This document shows positions 35,204 to 46,297 of a DNA stretch of 64,000 nucleotides, in pieces. The position numbers and the translations under genes were made by a program. How positions within the stretch are numbered: position 1 is the first letter of the stretch; every line of letters begins with the position of its first letter. Below the pieces are notes generated by a model. The model did no database searches and was not told where the DNA came from. It saw only the letters and a program-made list of their open reading frames with translations. Origin of the DNA: Synaphobranchus kaupii (lineage: Eukaryota > Chordata > Actinopteri > Anguilliformes > Synaphobranchidae); contig CM056376.1 of the NCBI GenBank assembly GCA_029718625.1, positions 86,284,356-86,348,355 of the forward strand, read 5' to 3'.

Positions 35204-36646
35204 ACGGTAATTCCACCCAAAACTGTTGTTTGATTTGTAGACAAGTAGCTCTCCTCCTGATTAAAATGAGCTCTCAGCCATGATGAGCTTTTCTACCTGT
35301 TGTGAGAGCAGAGATATAGCCCCAAACTACTGCGCATGTACCAGGTACATGGTTTACGATAAACTACAACGGCCAAGGTACTTACAGTTCAAGACAACAG
35401 CCACGCCCACTGAATGACGTTACAGAAGCGGAGGCCAAGGGGCTGGGCATTTTACTGCTAGTGTAGTGCCTGTCTGGCTGCAGTGTTTCTTAGAGACTAG
35501 AGAGGCCACGTAACTCGCTGGTAAGTTAGCCACTAATGTAACAGTTATACTGAGAAAATACCACCATAATTAGCTCAGTCTCCAGAAAAATGGGGGAAAT
35601 ACGGCCCTTCATTTATCTACGTATCGTGAAAACATTAGCCAGCCTAGCCAGAAGTCTGTAACACTTAGCTAGACTACGCACCCCGGTTCCATGTCGGAAA
35701 ATCAACCCCAACCTCCCGTTTATCAGTATGAAATGCTTTTGTATTGACCAACATGTAGATACAGAATATTAAACATATACAATTAAAAGTTAAAATGTCA
35801 TTGTTGTATGCTACTTGATAGCCGTTTTAGCTATGTTTGCTAGCAAAGCCAAAACTTTCCCAGTGCAACTTGAATGCACTGATGTCGGTAAAAACATGTA
35901 AACGACGCATTTATCACCCCGATATCTGACCTCCTTCCATTAACGAATGCAAGGTTAGCTACTATAGCCTACTCCATGGCAAACATATTTAAAAACAAAT
36001 TTGTTTTATGCCAAGAAACCCGTTGCTAACAACAGCTAACGCACTAGCCCAGAAATAATACATTTGTTCTGTAATCGAATGTCCAAAGTGAAACCGTTCA
36101 ATTATGGTCAGCTAGCTAATGTTAGTGTACTTAATGGTCATGGATCATAATGTAACGTTAGTTGACATGGTTCCTTACCAGGTGATTCAATAAGGCAGAG
36201 GAAGATGTAGGCTACATGGAATCGGGGAATACCGGAGGAGCTCCACTCTGTAACCGACAGAGTCCTGTTTGGTTTAGTTTGCCAAAACATCTTTAGGAAA
36301 TAACGTAGCCTATCAATGTAAATTTCTGACATTATAATAAAATAGCAATGATAGCTTGCTTGATCTATGATGTGTCCCGTCCCTATTCAGAACAGTGAGA
36401 TGCAGGCAGCAATTCTTCCCTTGCTGGCTCTGCCTACTTGCTATGTAATTTACACGCCCACTTAAAAACACTAGTCTTTCAAAAACGAAGAAGTGGTAGA
36501 GGTATACGTCAAAATGAATACCTCTACCGAAAACTATATATTCAAATAACTACAGATTTTTTTTGGCCAGCCACAAAGAAAGAGTTAATTAGTTGCGTCT
36601 TGATCTGTTCAATAAGGTTAATGTTGTTTTTGGGTGGAATTACCCT
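35204..36646. mobile_element. 1.44-kb TTAA-target DNA transposon, non-autonomous
   Basis: The termini ACGGTAATTCCACCCAAAA and the complement of TTTTGGGTGGAATTACCCT match at all but one position and are each bordered by TTAA (35200-35203, 36647-36650). TTAA duplication fits Kolobok or piggyBac superfamilies. The terminus style favours Kolobok-like. No transposase frame is seen inside, and the GC content is moderate. Confidence 0.75.
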
Positions 36647-36650
36647 TTAA

Positions 36651-39321
36651 TCGAGATCTGTGCATGCAATCGCCTTTATACTAATACTTAACCCATTAGA
36701 TACAGTATAAGATCCTGTGCCTGTAAACGGACAGGGGCCTGAAAATTATCTAGACGTAGCGAATTTTCGTAACCTCAATACATGCCATATTCCCAGGCCA
36801 AATTAGCTCTATGCTAAAAACCTGGAACCTGGTTCATACTTCCTTCGACACAAGTACGTCTTTGTTTCGTGCTACTGGCATGCTGGCGTGAACACATAGA
36901 GAGACAGAACTGTTCATTCTAACATTTTCTAGACTTCGTTTTCCTTTCCATATAATTCACAGTTCTTAGCATGTTAGTTTAGATGTTTGTTGTTTAAAGG
37001 TGCACTATACAGGATTTTTAGCCTGGCTGCGGTCCTGTGTTTACAATCAAAAATGTATCCTCCGTTCTAAGCCCCGCCCACTCCCCTCCGTTGAGGCAGA
37101 GATTGTATAGTACGGGTAAGAAACACACAAAAAAGGTCAAGTGAAGATAAAATGAAAATAACATTTTTAGCAACATGCATTGTTCTATATGGATGGTAAC
37201 AGTAATGGCAGTGTTCTAATGATTAAATTAAATGAACATTTGAAATCATTTTGAAGTCCTCAGCTCCCCAACATGGGACCACTGCTTCATAAAGTATGCA
37301 TTCATATACTGTAGGCTACGTCGCATATCTGGCTCATCGTCAGTGTTGGGGAAGCTACTTTGAAATGGTAGCTTGCCAAGCTACAAGCTATTCATGATTT
37401 AAAATAGCTAAGCTACAGCCAAGCTGTACTTTTGATGAAAGTAGCAAGCTACACTACAAGCTACTAAGAAAAAGTAGCTAACTACATTGAAGCTACTTCA
37501 ACTGTGAAGGAAAATCAACTGTGAAGTCATTTTCTCTTGTAGGTACTTTATAGCACAAAAATGGAAATTTAACAATAATAGTAAAAAAAAATATATATAT
37601 TAGTCCAAGAGCTTTTCTTCTTTTTTTAATTTGTAAACCATTCTCTGCCCACCTTAATGAACAGTGAAGTAGGTCAAGTTAACCTCCTGCCCTCACCTGC
37701 TTTGATTACTTAAATAGCCTTGGCTATACCTTATTATATCTACTTTGTGTTGCATAGGAAGTGATCCGCACACAGTTAGCTGAAATCTCAGTTTATTATC
37801 CCAAAGGGGAGCAAGCATAGCACAGACAATTCGGCTAGGCCTTCTATATTGTGCTGTAAACATTGCAATTACATGCAAGGATTTTTATCAATTAATAAAT
37901 TTGGTGAGCTGATACACAAAAACGTCATTCCACACGTGAATACAAATAGATTTAGCAATGTTTTTGTGAATGCATTATCAAAGTGAATTGCAAAGTGAAT
38001 TACAATTACAAAGTGAGTAGTGACATCTTATTTGTCATCTTATTGCTTTTTACTGTTTTTTTATCATGATTGTGAAGCACCATGTTACTACCTGTATTGA
38101 AAGTGTGCTATACAAATAAAGTTCATTATTATTATACTAGGTGCCTGTAACACAAAGCAGGATTATTGAGTTAGCTGGATAATTCACTTTTTAATTCAAT
38201 TAATTAAAGTTAATTCAATTTTTTACTTCAGTCCATGTACCAGGTTTTGGAGGGTTCCGGGTTTTACAGCTAACTCAGGCCAGGTCATGGAATCCTTGCA
38301 AAGGTTCCGCCCCAACCCATGCTAGGCACGTACTAATGCTGCGTTCACGACATATGGGAGAGATGGTAGCTACAAGCTCTTCCAACTTGGAAATACCGTT
38401 CATGCCAGCTTTCAAATCTTAAATAGCTAGGCTACTTGTAAACTCAGATTTTTTTTGTACTCCAATTGTATGGAAAGTAGTACTATGTTCAACAAGTAGG
38501 CTAACGTTAATCTGAAAAAATAACCGACTCTTTTACCGCATTTAATTTTCATCCTCGATTTTACTGTGTCATTTATTTGCATTGAATGTGTGGTATTCAT
38601 CACATAATTAACGTTCATTCAGTTGTCTTCAGATTAGTTGATTTAGCTGAATATAAATTGATTAGCTAGATAGCATAGCCTACCAGCTGAGCTCGGTAGC
38701 CAAGCTTGACACACTGCATCACATACGGACGAACATAGGGTAACGTTATTGCCATGAAGTATATTGACGGTGAATCAATCACATATGTTATTTTGACAAG
38801 ACTTTTATTTTAAATGTCCCTAGCGCCACTAGAAAGGTAGCAAGCTGTCCCCATAGTCTTAAATGAGCAAACCACCACCGTCTTTTTGGATAACTGCTAA
38901 TTAACTCAACTGTGACAGAGCAGTCTGTCACGGTTTTCCACAGCATGAAACCCTGTTCTGAAAACTTCGATGAAGTCGGCATTGTAGGTTAGTGGGTTCA
39001 CATGCTAGCTAAAGCATAGTAGCCTACATTACATCGTAGCTGGCATTAACTTTCATCTGCATCCTCTAATCTAATCACAAACATTGCAAACGCAGACTCC
39101 GTATTCTTTTGCAATAAATTACTGGTTTTATTTTAAACATCCCCGTATTGAGTCAGTACAAACATACCGCTAACACTTTGGCTCTATTCCCCGCACATTT
39201 TTTAAATTTGTGGGACCTAAAAAAAATTATCCAGGCGTAGAAATGTCTGGTTAGGGTTCTAGTTGAAGCAGCTGGCTAACGTTACTAACGTTAGCTAGGC
39301 AATCACGGTAGCTAGCTAGCC
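36651..39321. other. Non-coding stretch with repeat fragments
   Basis: Contains a repeat end starting GTGTTGGGGAAGCTACTTT (37344-37505) with many AGCTAC motifs, and a CTATACAAATAAAGTTCATT tail near 38109-38140 like that at 46687-46715. No gene recognised. Confidence 0.4.
37344..37505 (+). repeat. AGCTAC-rich dispersed repeat fragment
   Basis: Begins GTGTTGGGGAAGCTACTTTG, a common teleost DNA-element terminus. The matching opposite end was not found. Confidence 0.5.
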
Positions 39322-39592
39322 ACCCAGTAAACATGCGTTGGTTGGGCCAACGTTGGTTAATGGTCATTATGGTTGGCGACGGTCACCGTCTCCTGCCAAC
39401 GTTGGCACACTGTTGGAATGTGACTGTAGCCCAACAGTTAAATATTTCGTCGTGAGCCAATATTGGTACAACGCTGGAATACCACTCTTTCCCAACCGTC
39501 GCATCATCGTCATGAACCAACGTTACCACACCGTTGGCATTGTGATTTTAACCCAACCGTCGCATTTTAATCGTAGACCAACCTAGATGGCA
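39322..39592 (+). repeat. 60-61-bp minisatellite with CCAACGTTGG core
   Basis: About four diverged units, each starting (G/A)CCAAC(G/A)TTGG/ACC and carrying CCCAACCGTCGCAT. Preceded by ACCCAGTAAACATGC. An inverted relative lies at 55480-55678. Confidence 0.8.
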
Positions 39593-40854
39593 TATCCAGA
39601 CCAGTGAACAATCGCGATGACATTTTTAAAGTTCAACTGAAAATTTACCAGACGGAGAGAGACAGTTAAACCCGTTAAGTGCGTTCTTCGCTCTGAGCGA
39701 AGCTGAGCCGCTCAGTTACTTAACGTGCCCAATCTCTCCCAGCCTCACTCCGAAGCTAACGTTAGTAAAGCTGCATTTTGGTAAGTTAATAGCTATTTGA
39801 ATTGTATGCTTAACGTTACTTTAAGATGTTTTACCCAATTTTAGTCAAATGGATTTTCATAATGTTACCGTTGACGTTACCGTTAGCTAGCTGGTTCTGA
39901 GGTAAATTAGCTAGCTAACTGTTAGCTAACGTTAGTAGCTAACCCCACACTGCTGGTAGTTTGCTAAAGTTAACTTATACAAAAGGTGAAGTGGTTACCG
40001 TTATAAGGGTGCCACAAATGAGATAACGTCAGCACACTGTCATCCGTCTGCTAGCTATTTTGGAGTGGCATGCTACTGACTGCCTGGTACATTATGCCTC
40101 ATTGCCTCGATCTGTGTGGGACCTGCCGCAGAGGAGCATCGGATGGTCCAGAGGTTGACTGTGCATCCGTATCGCGGTCTCCAGATCATTCATGACTTTA
40201 CTATTACGCTCCGAAGTTGGGATAAGCCGTCGAACTACCCTCTTTTAATGGTGAGTGTTCATATATTAGTTTAACTTGTGTTTTGTTTAGTTTTGCTGTG
40301 CAATGTTTCAAGTTAATGTTGACGTAACGTTAGCTATCAAAATAAACACAACACAGGCTCTAGCTATAGGTAGCGTTTTCTGGATTTTAGCTAAGGTTAG
40401 TGCTAACTGACTATTGTTAGACAGCATAAGAAAATTTACGTTTGACGTAGCTAACGTTAGTTCAACACATCGAGGTTACCAAAGAACAGTGGGGGGAAAA
40501 AGCTTGCAAACAGTGACAGCAAACATTAGCTAGAGAGGTTGCTAGCTAGATATACTAGCTGTTGGATGTTCTAACGTTAACTTTACGTTATCTAAAGCTT
40601 GATGTTAACGTTACGTGCCCCAAAGCATATTCTGGCCATCAGTTTCGTTGACTTTGTGGCCCAAGTGCCCAGTGTAATTTTTTACATGTCTACCCGTTTC
40701 TGCACACATTCTGAAGTCAACTTTTTTCCTTAATTGAAACAGGTTCAAGTCAGTATTATGACTGCACTCTTTCTGCTGCTCATCAAATTGGAGGTAAATA
40801 AGTTACGTCTTGCATGTACAGGGTTCAGCAATGCATATTGGTGAGGGCCTGGGT
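39593..40854. other. Non-coding, dense in GCTAACGTTAGC-type palindromes
   Basis: Contains many AACGTT and GCTAGC palindromes. No exon, RNA gene or element ends recognised. Confidence 0.4.
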
Positions 40855-40993
40855 AAAAGCCGGAATGGAACAGCGGAAGGAAGCTCGGAATGGCCAATCG
40901 TGCTTTGTGCCAAAAAGGACCTCAGTTCAAATGCCTGCAGCACTTGCTGTGGAATGCACATCAATATAATCAGTTTCTGAATGGGCATCATAT

Positions 40994-41465
40994 TGTGGCG
41001 GCCTGGGGGTTGTCAGCTGGCCAGCTAGGACCGGGTAGTGAGCCGCTACCCGGTTGAAGTGTAAATAATTGTAAATAACGTGCTGTGTGTGTTTTAATTG
41101 TGTTAGCTTGTTAGCCGTGAATTGTGTTAACGTAACTGTAAACTGTAAATGTCATTTAACTGTCACTTTAATTTAAACGTAACCGTAAGCTAACTGTAAT
41201 TTATGTGTGGCTGTGATTGGCTAGGAATTTGTAAGTGTGTGCGCCAATCACAGCCAACTAGTTCAAATATAAGGCAGTACCTGAAGTGATTCCTGGTCAG
41301 TCTAAGAAGGTGCTTCAAATGTCAACAACGCTGAGCTGGATCCTGGAATAAGCCAACGGGTCTTTTAAGAGCTGGTAAGGTAGCGTGAATAAAACGAAGC
41401 TCGGCTAGAGCGATTCGGGTACTGCAAACTACTGTCTCCCTCCCTCATTCTCCGCGCTCGCTACA
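40994..41465 (+). repeat. 5' LTR, 472 bp
   Basis: TGTGGCGGCCTGG...CGCTACA. TATA-like ATATAAGG at about 41266 and GAATAAAAC near 41387. Confidence 0.95.
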
Positions 41466-41483
41466 TTGGTGTCCGGAAGTGGG
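41466..41483 (+). promoter_or_regulatory. Primer-binding site region
   Basis: TTGGTGTCCGGAAGTGGG directly follows the LTR, the position and style of fish Gypsy primer sites. The tRNA was not assigned. Confidence 0.6.
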
Positions 41484-42398
41484 ATGGAACGAGCCCTACT
41501 GAGGGAGATGGAGGAACTGGAGCGGACGATCGGTGAGCTGACCCGCAGGAAGGCGAGGAAGGCCGGGGCTATAACCAGCCCCGAGTGGCAGATTCCCGCG
41601 GTGCGAGTGTCCAGGCGACCGGACGGCTTCAGCGGCAGACAGGAGGATCCGGCATCGGTAAGCCGCGACGGCACGCTCGCGAAGCCGACAATGCAGCTGA
41701 AGCTACCTCGGTTCAACGGAACAGCGTCGCTGGAGTCGTACCTAGCGCAGCTAGAGCTAGCAGCTCAGCTGGCTAGCTGGACGCCGGAGCAGACAGCGGG
41801 ACACCTGGCACTCGCCCTGGAGGGCCCAGCGCTGGAGGCGATCCTGGACCTGCCGCCGGCGGAGCGACAAAACCTACAGGCTCTGACCGCAGCACTCCAA
41901 CGGCGGTTCACCCAGCACCGCTCCGCCGAAGCAAGCCGGGAAAAGCTGCTAAGCCGCTACCGCTGTGAGGAGGAGAGCTGGGGAAAAGTGGCGGCCGACT
42001 TACAGCGCTACGCCCGCGAGGCCTACCCAGATTTCGATGCAGCAGCGCAGGAGAAGCTAGCGCTGCATGCATTCCTGCGAGCCCTCACGCCAGAGCGCCT
42101 ACGTGAGCATGTTAGCCTAGCCCAACCGGGTTCCATAAGCGAGGCTTTGAGCAAGACAACTCGGGCGGAAGACACCCTAGCTATCCGGCCCACTCCACAA
42201 CCAACCCGCCAGCACGTCAGGGTGGCCGACGGCGAGGAGGTCTGCTGGACACGCACGCCACTACAACGGCCAGCGAGGCGACAAGGCCGGTGCTACCAGT
42301 GCGACGAGCCGGGCCATATCGCTCGCGACTGCCCAGCTCCAGCACCAAAGCCACGGAAGCCCCCGCCTTCGGGAAACGAGGCAGGGACGGCGCAGTGA
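41484..42398 (+). CDS. Gag of Gypsy element 2 (304 aa)
   Basis: ATG 41484 (MERALLREMEELE) is the first ATG after the primer-binding site, within 20 bases of the LTR; a TTG six codons upstream is ignored. An N-terminal coiled-coil-like segment (residues 1-25) is followed by a capsid-like region with the KLPRFNGTASLESYLAQLEL block (about residues 73-92) and an LQRRFTQHRS block. A single CCHC knuckle, CYQCDEPGHIARDC, lies near residues 271-284. Gag assembles particles and packages RNA. The frame is undamaged. It overlaps the pol frame from 42290 to 42398, and the overlap carries a -1 frameshift heptamer at 42371-42377 (separate entry). Length is in the usual range for fish Gypsy Gag. Confidence 0.92.
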   Translation: MERALLREMEELERTIGELTRRKARKAGAITSPEWQIPAVRVSRRPDGFSGRQEDPASVSRDGTLAKPTMQLKLPRFNGTASLESYLAQLELAAQLASWTPEQTAGHLALALEGPALEAILDLPPAERQNLQALTAALQRRFTQHRSAEASREKLLSRYRCEEESWGKVAADLQRYAREAYPDFDAAAQEKLALHAFLRALTPERLREHVSLAQPGSISEALSKTTRAEDTLAIRPTPQPTRQHVRVADGEEVCWTRTPLQRPARRQGRCYQCDEPGHIARDCPAPAPKPRKPPPSGNEAGTAQ

Positions 42399-43414
42399 GG
42401 AGAACGCCGCCCCGGGAACCAACCCTCCTCAACCAGGTACACACCCCTGTGCCCAAACCCAGTACGGCCTTACCCGCCCAAGTGGCAAAGATTCCAGCTA
42501 CCTCTCTGGAGGCTAGCACAACCGCCTTTACAAAGGCGACTGAGCAAGCTACCTCTGCGGAGGTTAGCACAAGCGCCTTTACAAAGGCGGCTGAGCATAA
42601 GTCCCATCCACGGGTAGGTCGGCTGGGCAAAGCCAGTGGGTTGTACCTCCACTGTTGGCTGGACGGGCAGGCCTGCCGAGCCCTGGTGGACACGGGGGCT
42701 ACCATCTCCCTTGTCCGGCCAGGAGTACTCCACAACACCGGCGGGCCCCAACTTCCCGGGGCGTGGACGCCCACCGCCACACCGCTGACATCAGTGACGG
42801 GGGAAAAGATGGCGATGAGGGGGAAGAAAGAGGTGAAGGTGACAGTGACCGGGCAGGAGGTGTCGCACGAGTTCTGGCTAGCTGACATCGCGGACTCGTG
42901 CATCATCGGCCTGGACCTGTTGAAACGCTGGGGAGCCTGCGTTGATGTGTCAAGGGGCAGCATCACTCTTGGCACGGAGACAGTGGCCCTACAGTCCGGC
43001 CCGACACGAAAACCGGCCCGACGAGCACGCCACCTAGCCACCACAGCCCGGCCAGCAAGCAAGCTACTCCAGCTAGCCACTGCACCCAAGCCACCGTCAC
43101 TGACCACAGTGCCCCAGCCCGATCACTCGCTCGCCCACCACCACCAGCCTGCCACACAGCAACCGCCTGCCCAGCCCAAACCAGCTCTGCCTGCCGAGAC
43201 GACAGCAGCTGTCCACGCCCTGTGGCAACGAAGCAGCAGCGGGCTCGACCACCAGCAGCGCCAGCAGCTCAAAAGCCTCCTGGATGGAAACGCAGACCTT
43301 TTCACAGTGCGGGATGAGGACTGTACCCAGACCGAGCTGGTGCAGCACACCATCAACACCGACACAGCTCAACCCATCCGTCTGCGGCCGCACCGGATGT
43401 CCCCTGCCAAGTGA
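42290..43414 (+). pseudogene. Pol of Gypsy element 2, protease part, ended by an in-frame TGA
   Basis: This frame lies at -1 relative to gag. It is entered by frameshifting at 42371-42377, so the stretch before that point is not expected to be translated. The aspartic protease active site is ALVDTGATISLV (about 42685-42720), with an IIGLDLLKRWG block (about 42902-42935) as the second motif. A proline/alanine-rich linker (about 43000-43200) follows, then the RT N-terminal lead-in ending RPHRMSPAK. TGA at 43412-43414 closes the frame, and the same frame resumes directly after it. A C-to-T change of a CGA codon would explain it. In this element the stop is the only visible lesion of pol. Without readthrough no RT or integrase is made. 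Confidence 0.9.
42371..42409 (+). promoter_or_regulatory. Programmed -1 ribosomal frameshift site (slippery heptamer plus stem)
   Basis: GGGAAAC at 42371-42377 is in the gag register G_GGA_AAC, the canonical X_XXY_YYZ form. Slipping back by one gives exactly the pol frame. Ten bases downstream, CGGCG (42388-42392) can pair with CGCCG (42405-42409), a GC stem that would stall ribosomes. The gag stop is at 42396-42398, inside the loop. The arrangement matches retroviral gag-pro frameshift sites. Efficiency is unknown. Confidence 0.75.
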
Positions 43415-46297
43415 CTAGTGGCAGAGGAAAAGGTGAAGGAAATGGCAGCTGCTGGTGTCATCGAGCCCTCCGACAGCCCGTGGGCAGCCCCTGCGGTCCT
43501 GGTCCAGAAGAAGAGCGGGGAGTGGAGGTTCTGTGTGGACTACAGGCGTCTGAACTTCGTGACCACCAAAGACTCCTACCCACTCCCCCGCATTGACGAG
43601 GCCCTGGACCACATCAGCGGGTCGAGCTGGTTCAGTTCGCTGGACCTCCGCAGCGGCTACTGGCAGGTGAGGCTGGCACCCGAAGCGAAGCCTAAGACCG
43701 CCTTTACTATTGGGCACGGTCTCTGGCAGTTTCGGGTGATGCCCTTCGGGCTATGCAACGCGCCGGCCACGTTCGAGCGGCTGATGGAGCGGGTGCTAGC
43801 GGCCGTCCCTCGCAGTCGCTGTGTCGTGTACTTAGACGACCTCCTGGTACACGCCAGCGACTTCCAGCAGGCCCTCGCTAACCTGACTGATGTGCTAGCT
43901 GCAATCCGCCAGGCGGGATTGCGGCTAAACCCAAAGAAGTGCCAGCTCCTCCGGAGGGAGACGGCCTTCCTAGGGCACATCGTCAGCGAGCGGGGCATAG
44001 CCACCGATCCATGTAAGGTGGCTGCTGTGAGGGACTGGCCGGTCCCTGGCAACGTGGGTGAGCTGCCAAGCTTCCTGGGCCTGGCGTCCTATTATAGGCG
44101 CTTTGTCCGGGACTTCGCTACCCTGGCTAGCCCCCTCCATCGCTTAACGGATAAGTGCCGGCCGTTTGTGTGGCAGGAGGAGCAATCCATGGCCTTTGAC
44201 CAGCTCAGGGCGGCCCTCACTGAAGTTCCAGTGTTGGCGTACCCCGACGCCCAGCGACCCTTCATTGTTGACACCGACGCAAGCAACACCGGAGTGGGGG
44301 CCGTCCTGTCACAGGAGGATGAAGACGGCGAGCGAGTGGTTGCCTACTACAGCCGGGCCCTGGGGAAGGCGGAACGCAATTACTGCGTCACCAGGCGGGA
44401 GCTGCGCGCTGTGGTCAGGGCGTTGCACCACTTCCGGCCGTACCTGCAAGGCAGCCACTTCCTCCTGCGCACCGACCACGCCTCGCTCACCTGGCTCCTA
44501 ACTTTTAAAGACCCTGAGGGTCAAGTTGCTCGCTGGCTGGAACAACTGCAAGGCTATGACTTCGAAATCCGGCACCGGGCAGGCCGACTTCATGGGAACG
44601 CAGACGCTTTATCGCGCCGGCCGTGCGCAGCCCAGGAGTGTCGCTACTGCAGCCGCCAAGAGGAACGGGACCAGGTGAGCCCAGATGTGGCGGTGGTCCA
44701 GGCCAGCGGCGACGCGGAGGGGTGGCTGCCGCTGACGCCCATGGAGCTCCGAGAGGCCCAGGAAGCAGACAGCACGCTGGGCAAGGTGAGGAGCTGGCTG
44801 GAGGCGGGGCAGCGCCCCGAGCGGTCGGTGGTGTCGGCAGAGAGCCCAGAGGTCAAAAGCTACTACAGCCTGTACAGCAGCCTGGTGCAGCGCGACGGTC
44901 TCCTCTACAGACGGTGGCAGGCCCCAGGCCGGGGCAGCGACATCCTGCAGCTGTTGGTGCCACGGGCGCTCCGTCCTGATGTCCTCAGGTTGGTCCACGG
45001 CTCGGTGGGGGCGGGCCACTTCGGCAACAACAAAACCCTGCACCGGCTGAGGGGGAAGTTTCACTGGCCGGGGTGTCGTCACGACGTCGAGCTCCACGTC
45101 CATTGCTGCGACTCCTGCACGGCACAGAAAGGGCCTAGTCAACGCTCCCGAGCACCCCTGCAACAACACCTGGTGGGGGCCCCCATGGAACGGGTGGGGG
45201 TGGACGTCCTCGGGCCCTTCCCCGTCACCGACTCCGGCAATCGCTACATTCTGGTCGCGATGGATTACTTCACCAAGTGGCCGGAGGCATTCGCTATCCC
45301 AGACCAGAGTGCGGCGACGACGGCAGAGAGGCTCGTGGAGGAGATGTTCACCCGTTTCGGGGCCCCTGCCGAGCTCCACAGTGACCAGGGGCGCAACTTC
45401 GAATCCCAGCTGATGGCGGAGGTCTGCAAACGGCTGGACGTGACAAAGACCCGAACGACGCCACTCCATCCTCAAAGCGACGGCCTCGTCGAGCAATTTA
45501 ACCGCACGCTAGCTACCCAGCTAGCCATCTTAGCCAGCCAGCACCAGCGGGACTGGGATCGCCACCTGCCATTGGTCCTGTGGGCTTACAGGTCAGCCGT
45601 GCAGGAGTCCAGCCAACTCACCCCTGCTGCCCTGATGTTCGGACGGGAGCTCAGGACACCAGTGGACTTGGTGTTCGGGGCTCCGCCTGAGCCTGAAGAA
45701 CCCAGCCGTACTCGGGAGGAGTACTACCACCGGCTGCGGAACCGCCTCCTCGTCGCTCACGACTTCGCCCGCAAGGCCCAGGCCTCCGCCGGCGTTAAGC
45801 AGAAGCGGTGGTACGACACGCGCTGCAGGGGACGTGCCTTTGCAGCGGGAGAGCAGGTCTGGATTTATTGCCCTGAGCGGAAGAAGGGCCTGTCGCCCAA
45901 GCTGCGAGTGAGCTGGCGGGGGCCTGGAGAAATTGTGGAACGGCTCTCGGAGGTGGTTTATCGCATCAGGATGCCAGGCAGGGGGCGCCTGGTGGTGCTA
46001 CATCAAGACCGGCTAGCACCCTACAGGCCCCTGGCAACTCCTGATGCAGCTGAGCCGGAGGTGAGCAGCGACACTGTGTTACCCAGTGAGCCTGAGCCCA
46101 GCGACACTCCGCTGAGCGCTACCGGGAGACCTAAACGACACCGGCGGCCCCCAGGCCACTTACGGGACTTTGATGTGAGTTGTGGGTGGACTGCGGGGTC
46201 GTCGGAGACTTGTGACCCCTTGGGTGGGGGCAATGTGGCGGCCTGGGGGTTGTCAGCTGGCCAGCTAGGACCGGGAAGTGAGCCGCTACCCGGTTGA
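43415..46297 (+). pseudogene. Pol of Gypsy element 2: RT, RNase H, integrase (frame continues after TGA)
   Basis: In the same frame as the protease part and open for 960 codons. RT includes WRFCVDYRRLN, FSSLDLRSGYWQ, LPFG-type MPFGLCNAPATF and the catalytic YLDD at about 43829-43840. RNase H catalytic residues are in DTDASNTGVGAVLSQ (about 44270), TRRELRAVVRAL and LRTDHASLTWL, ending at GNADALSRRP. Integrase has the HHCC finger (HGSVGAGHFG ... CCDSC, about 44996-45120). Its D, D, E residues are in GVDVLGPF (about 45199), HSDQGRNFE (about 45376) and LVEQFNRTL (about 45485). A GPF/Y-like C-terminal module (LRVSWRGPGEIVERL) follows, and no chromodomain is recognisable. The frame runs 64 bases into the 3' LTR. 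All catalytic residues are present. There is no ATG near the start because the protein is a continuation, not a separate gene. Confidence 0.95.
46221..46233 (+). promoter_or_regulatory. Polypurine tract of Gypsy element 2
   Basis: TGGGTGGGGGCAA directly precedes the 3' LTR. Confidence 0.7.

Noticed and set aside
39322..39592. CRISPR-like array
   Set aside because: The 60-bp periodic units are diverged along their whole length with no unique spacers, and the DNA is vertebrate.
42217..43107. 296-codon minus-strand ORF opposite the gag/protease region
   Set aside because: Antisense shadow caused by GC-rich codon usage of the real frame.
44609..45496. 295-codon minus-strand ORF opposite pol
   Set aside because: An antisense shadow of the GC-rich Gypsy pol. 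No recognisable domain.
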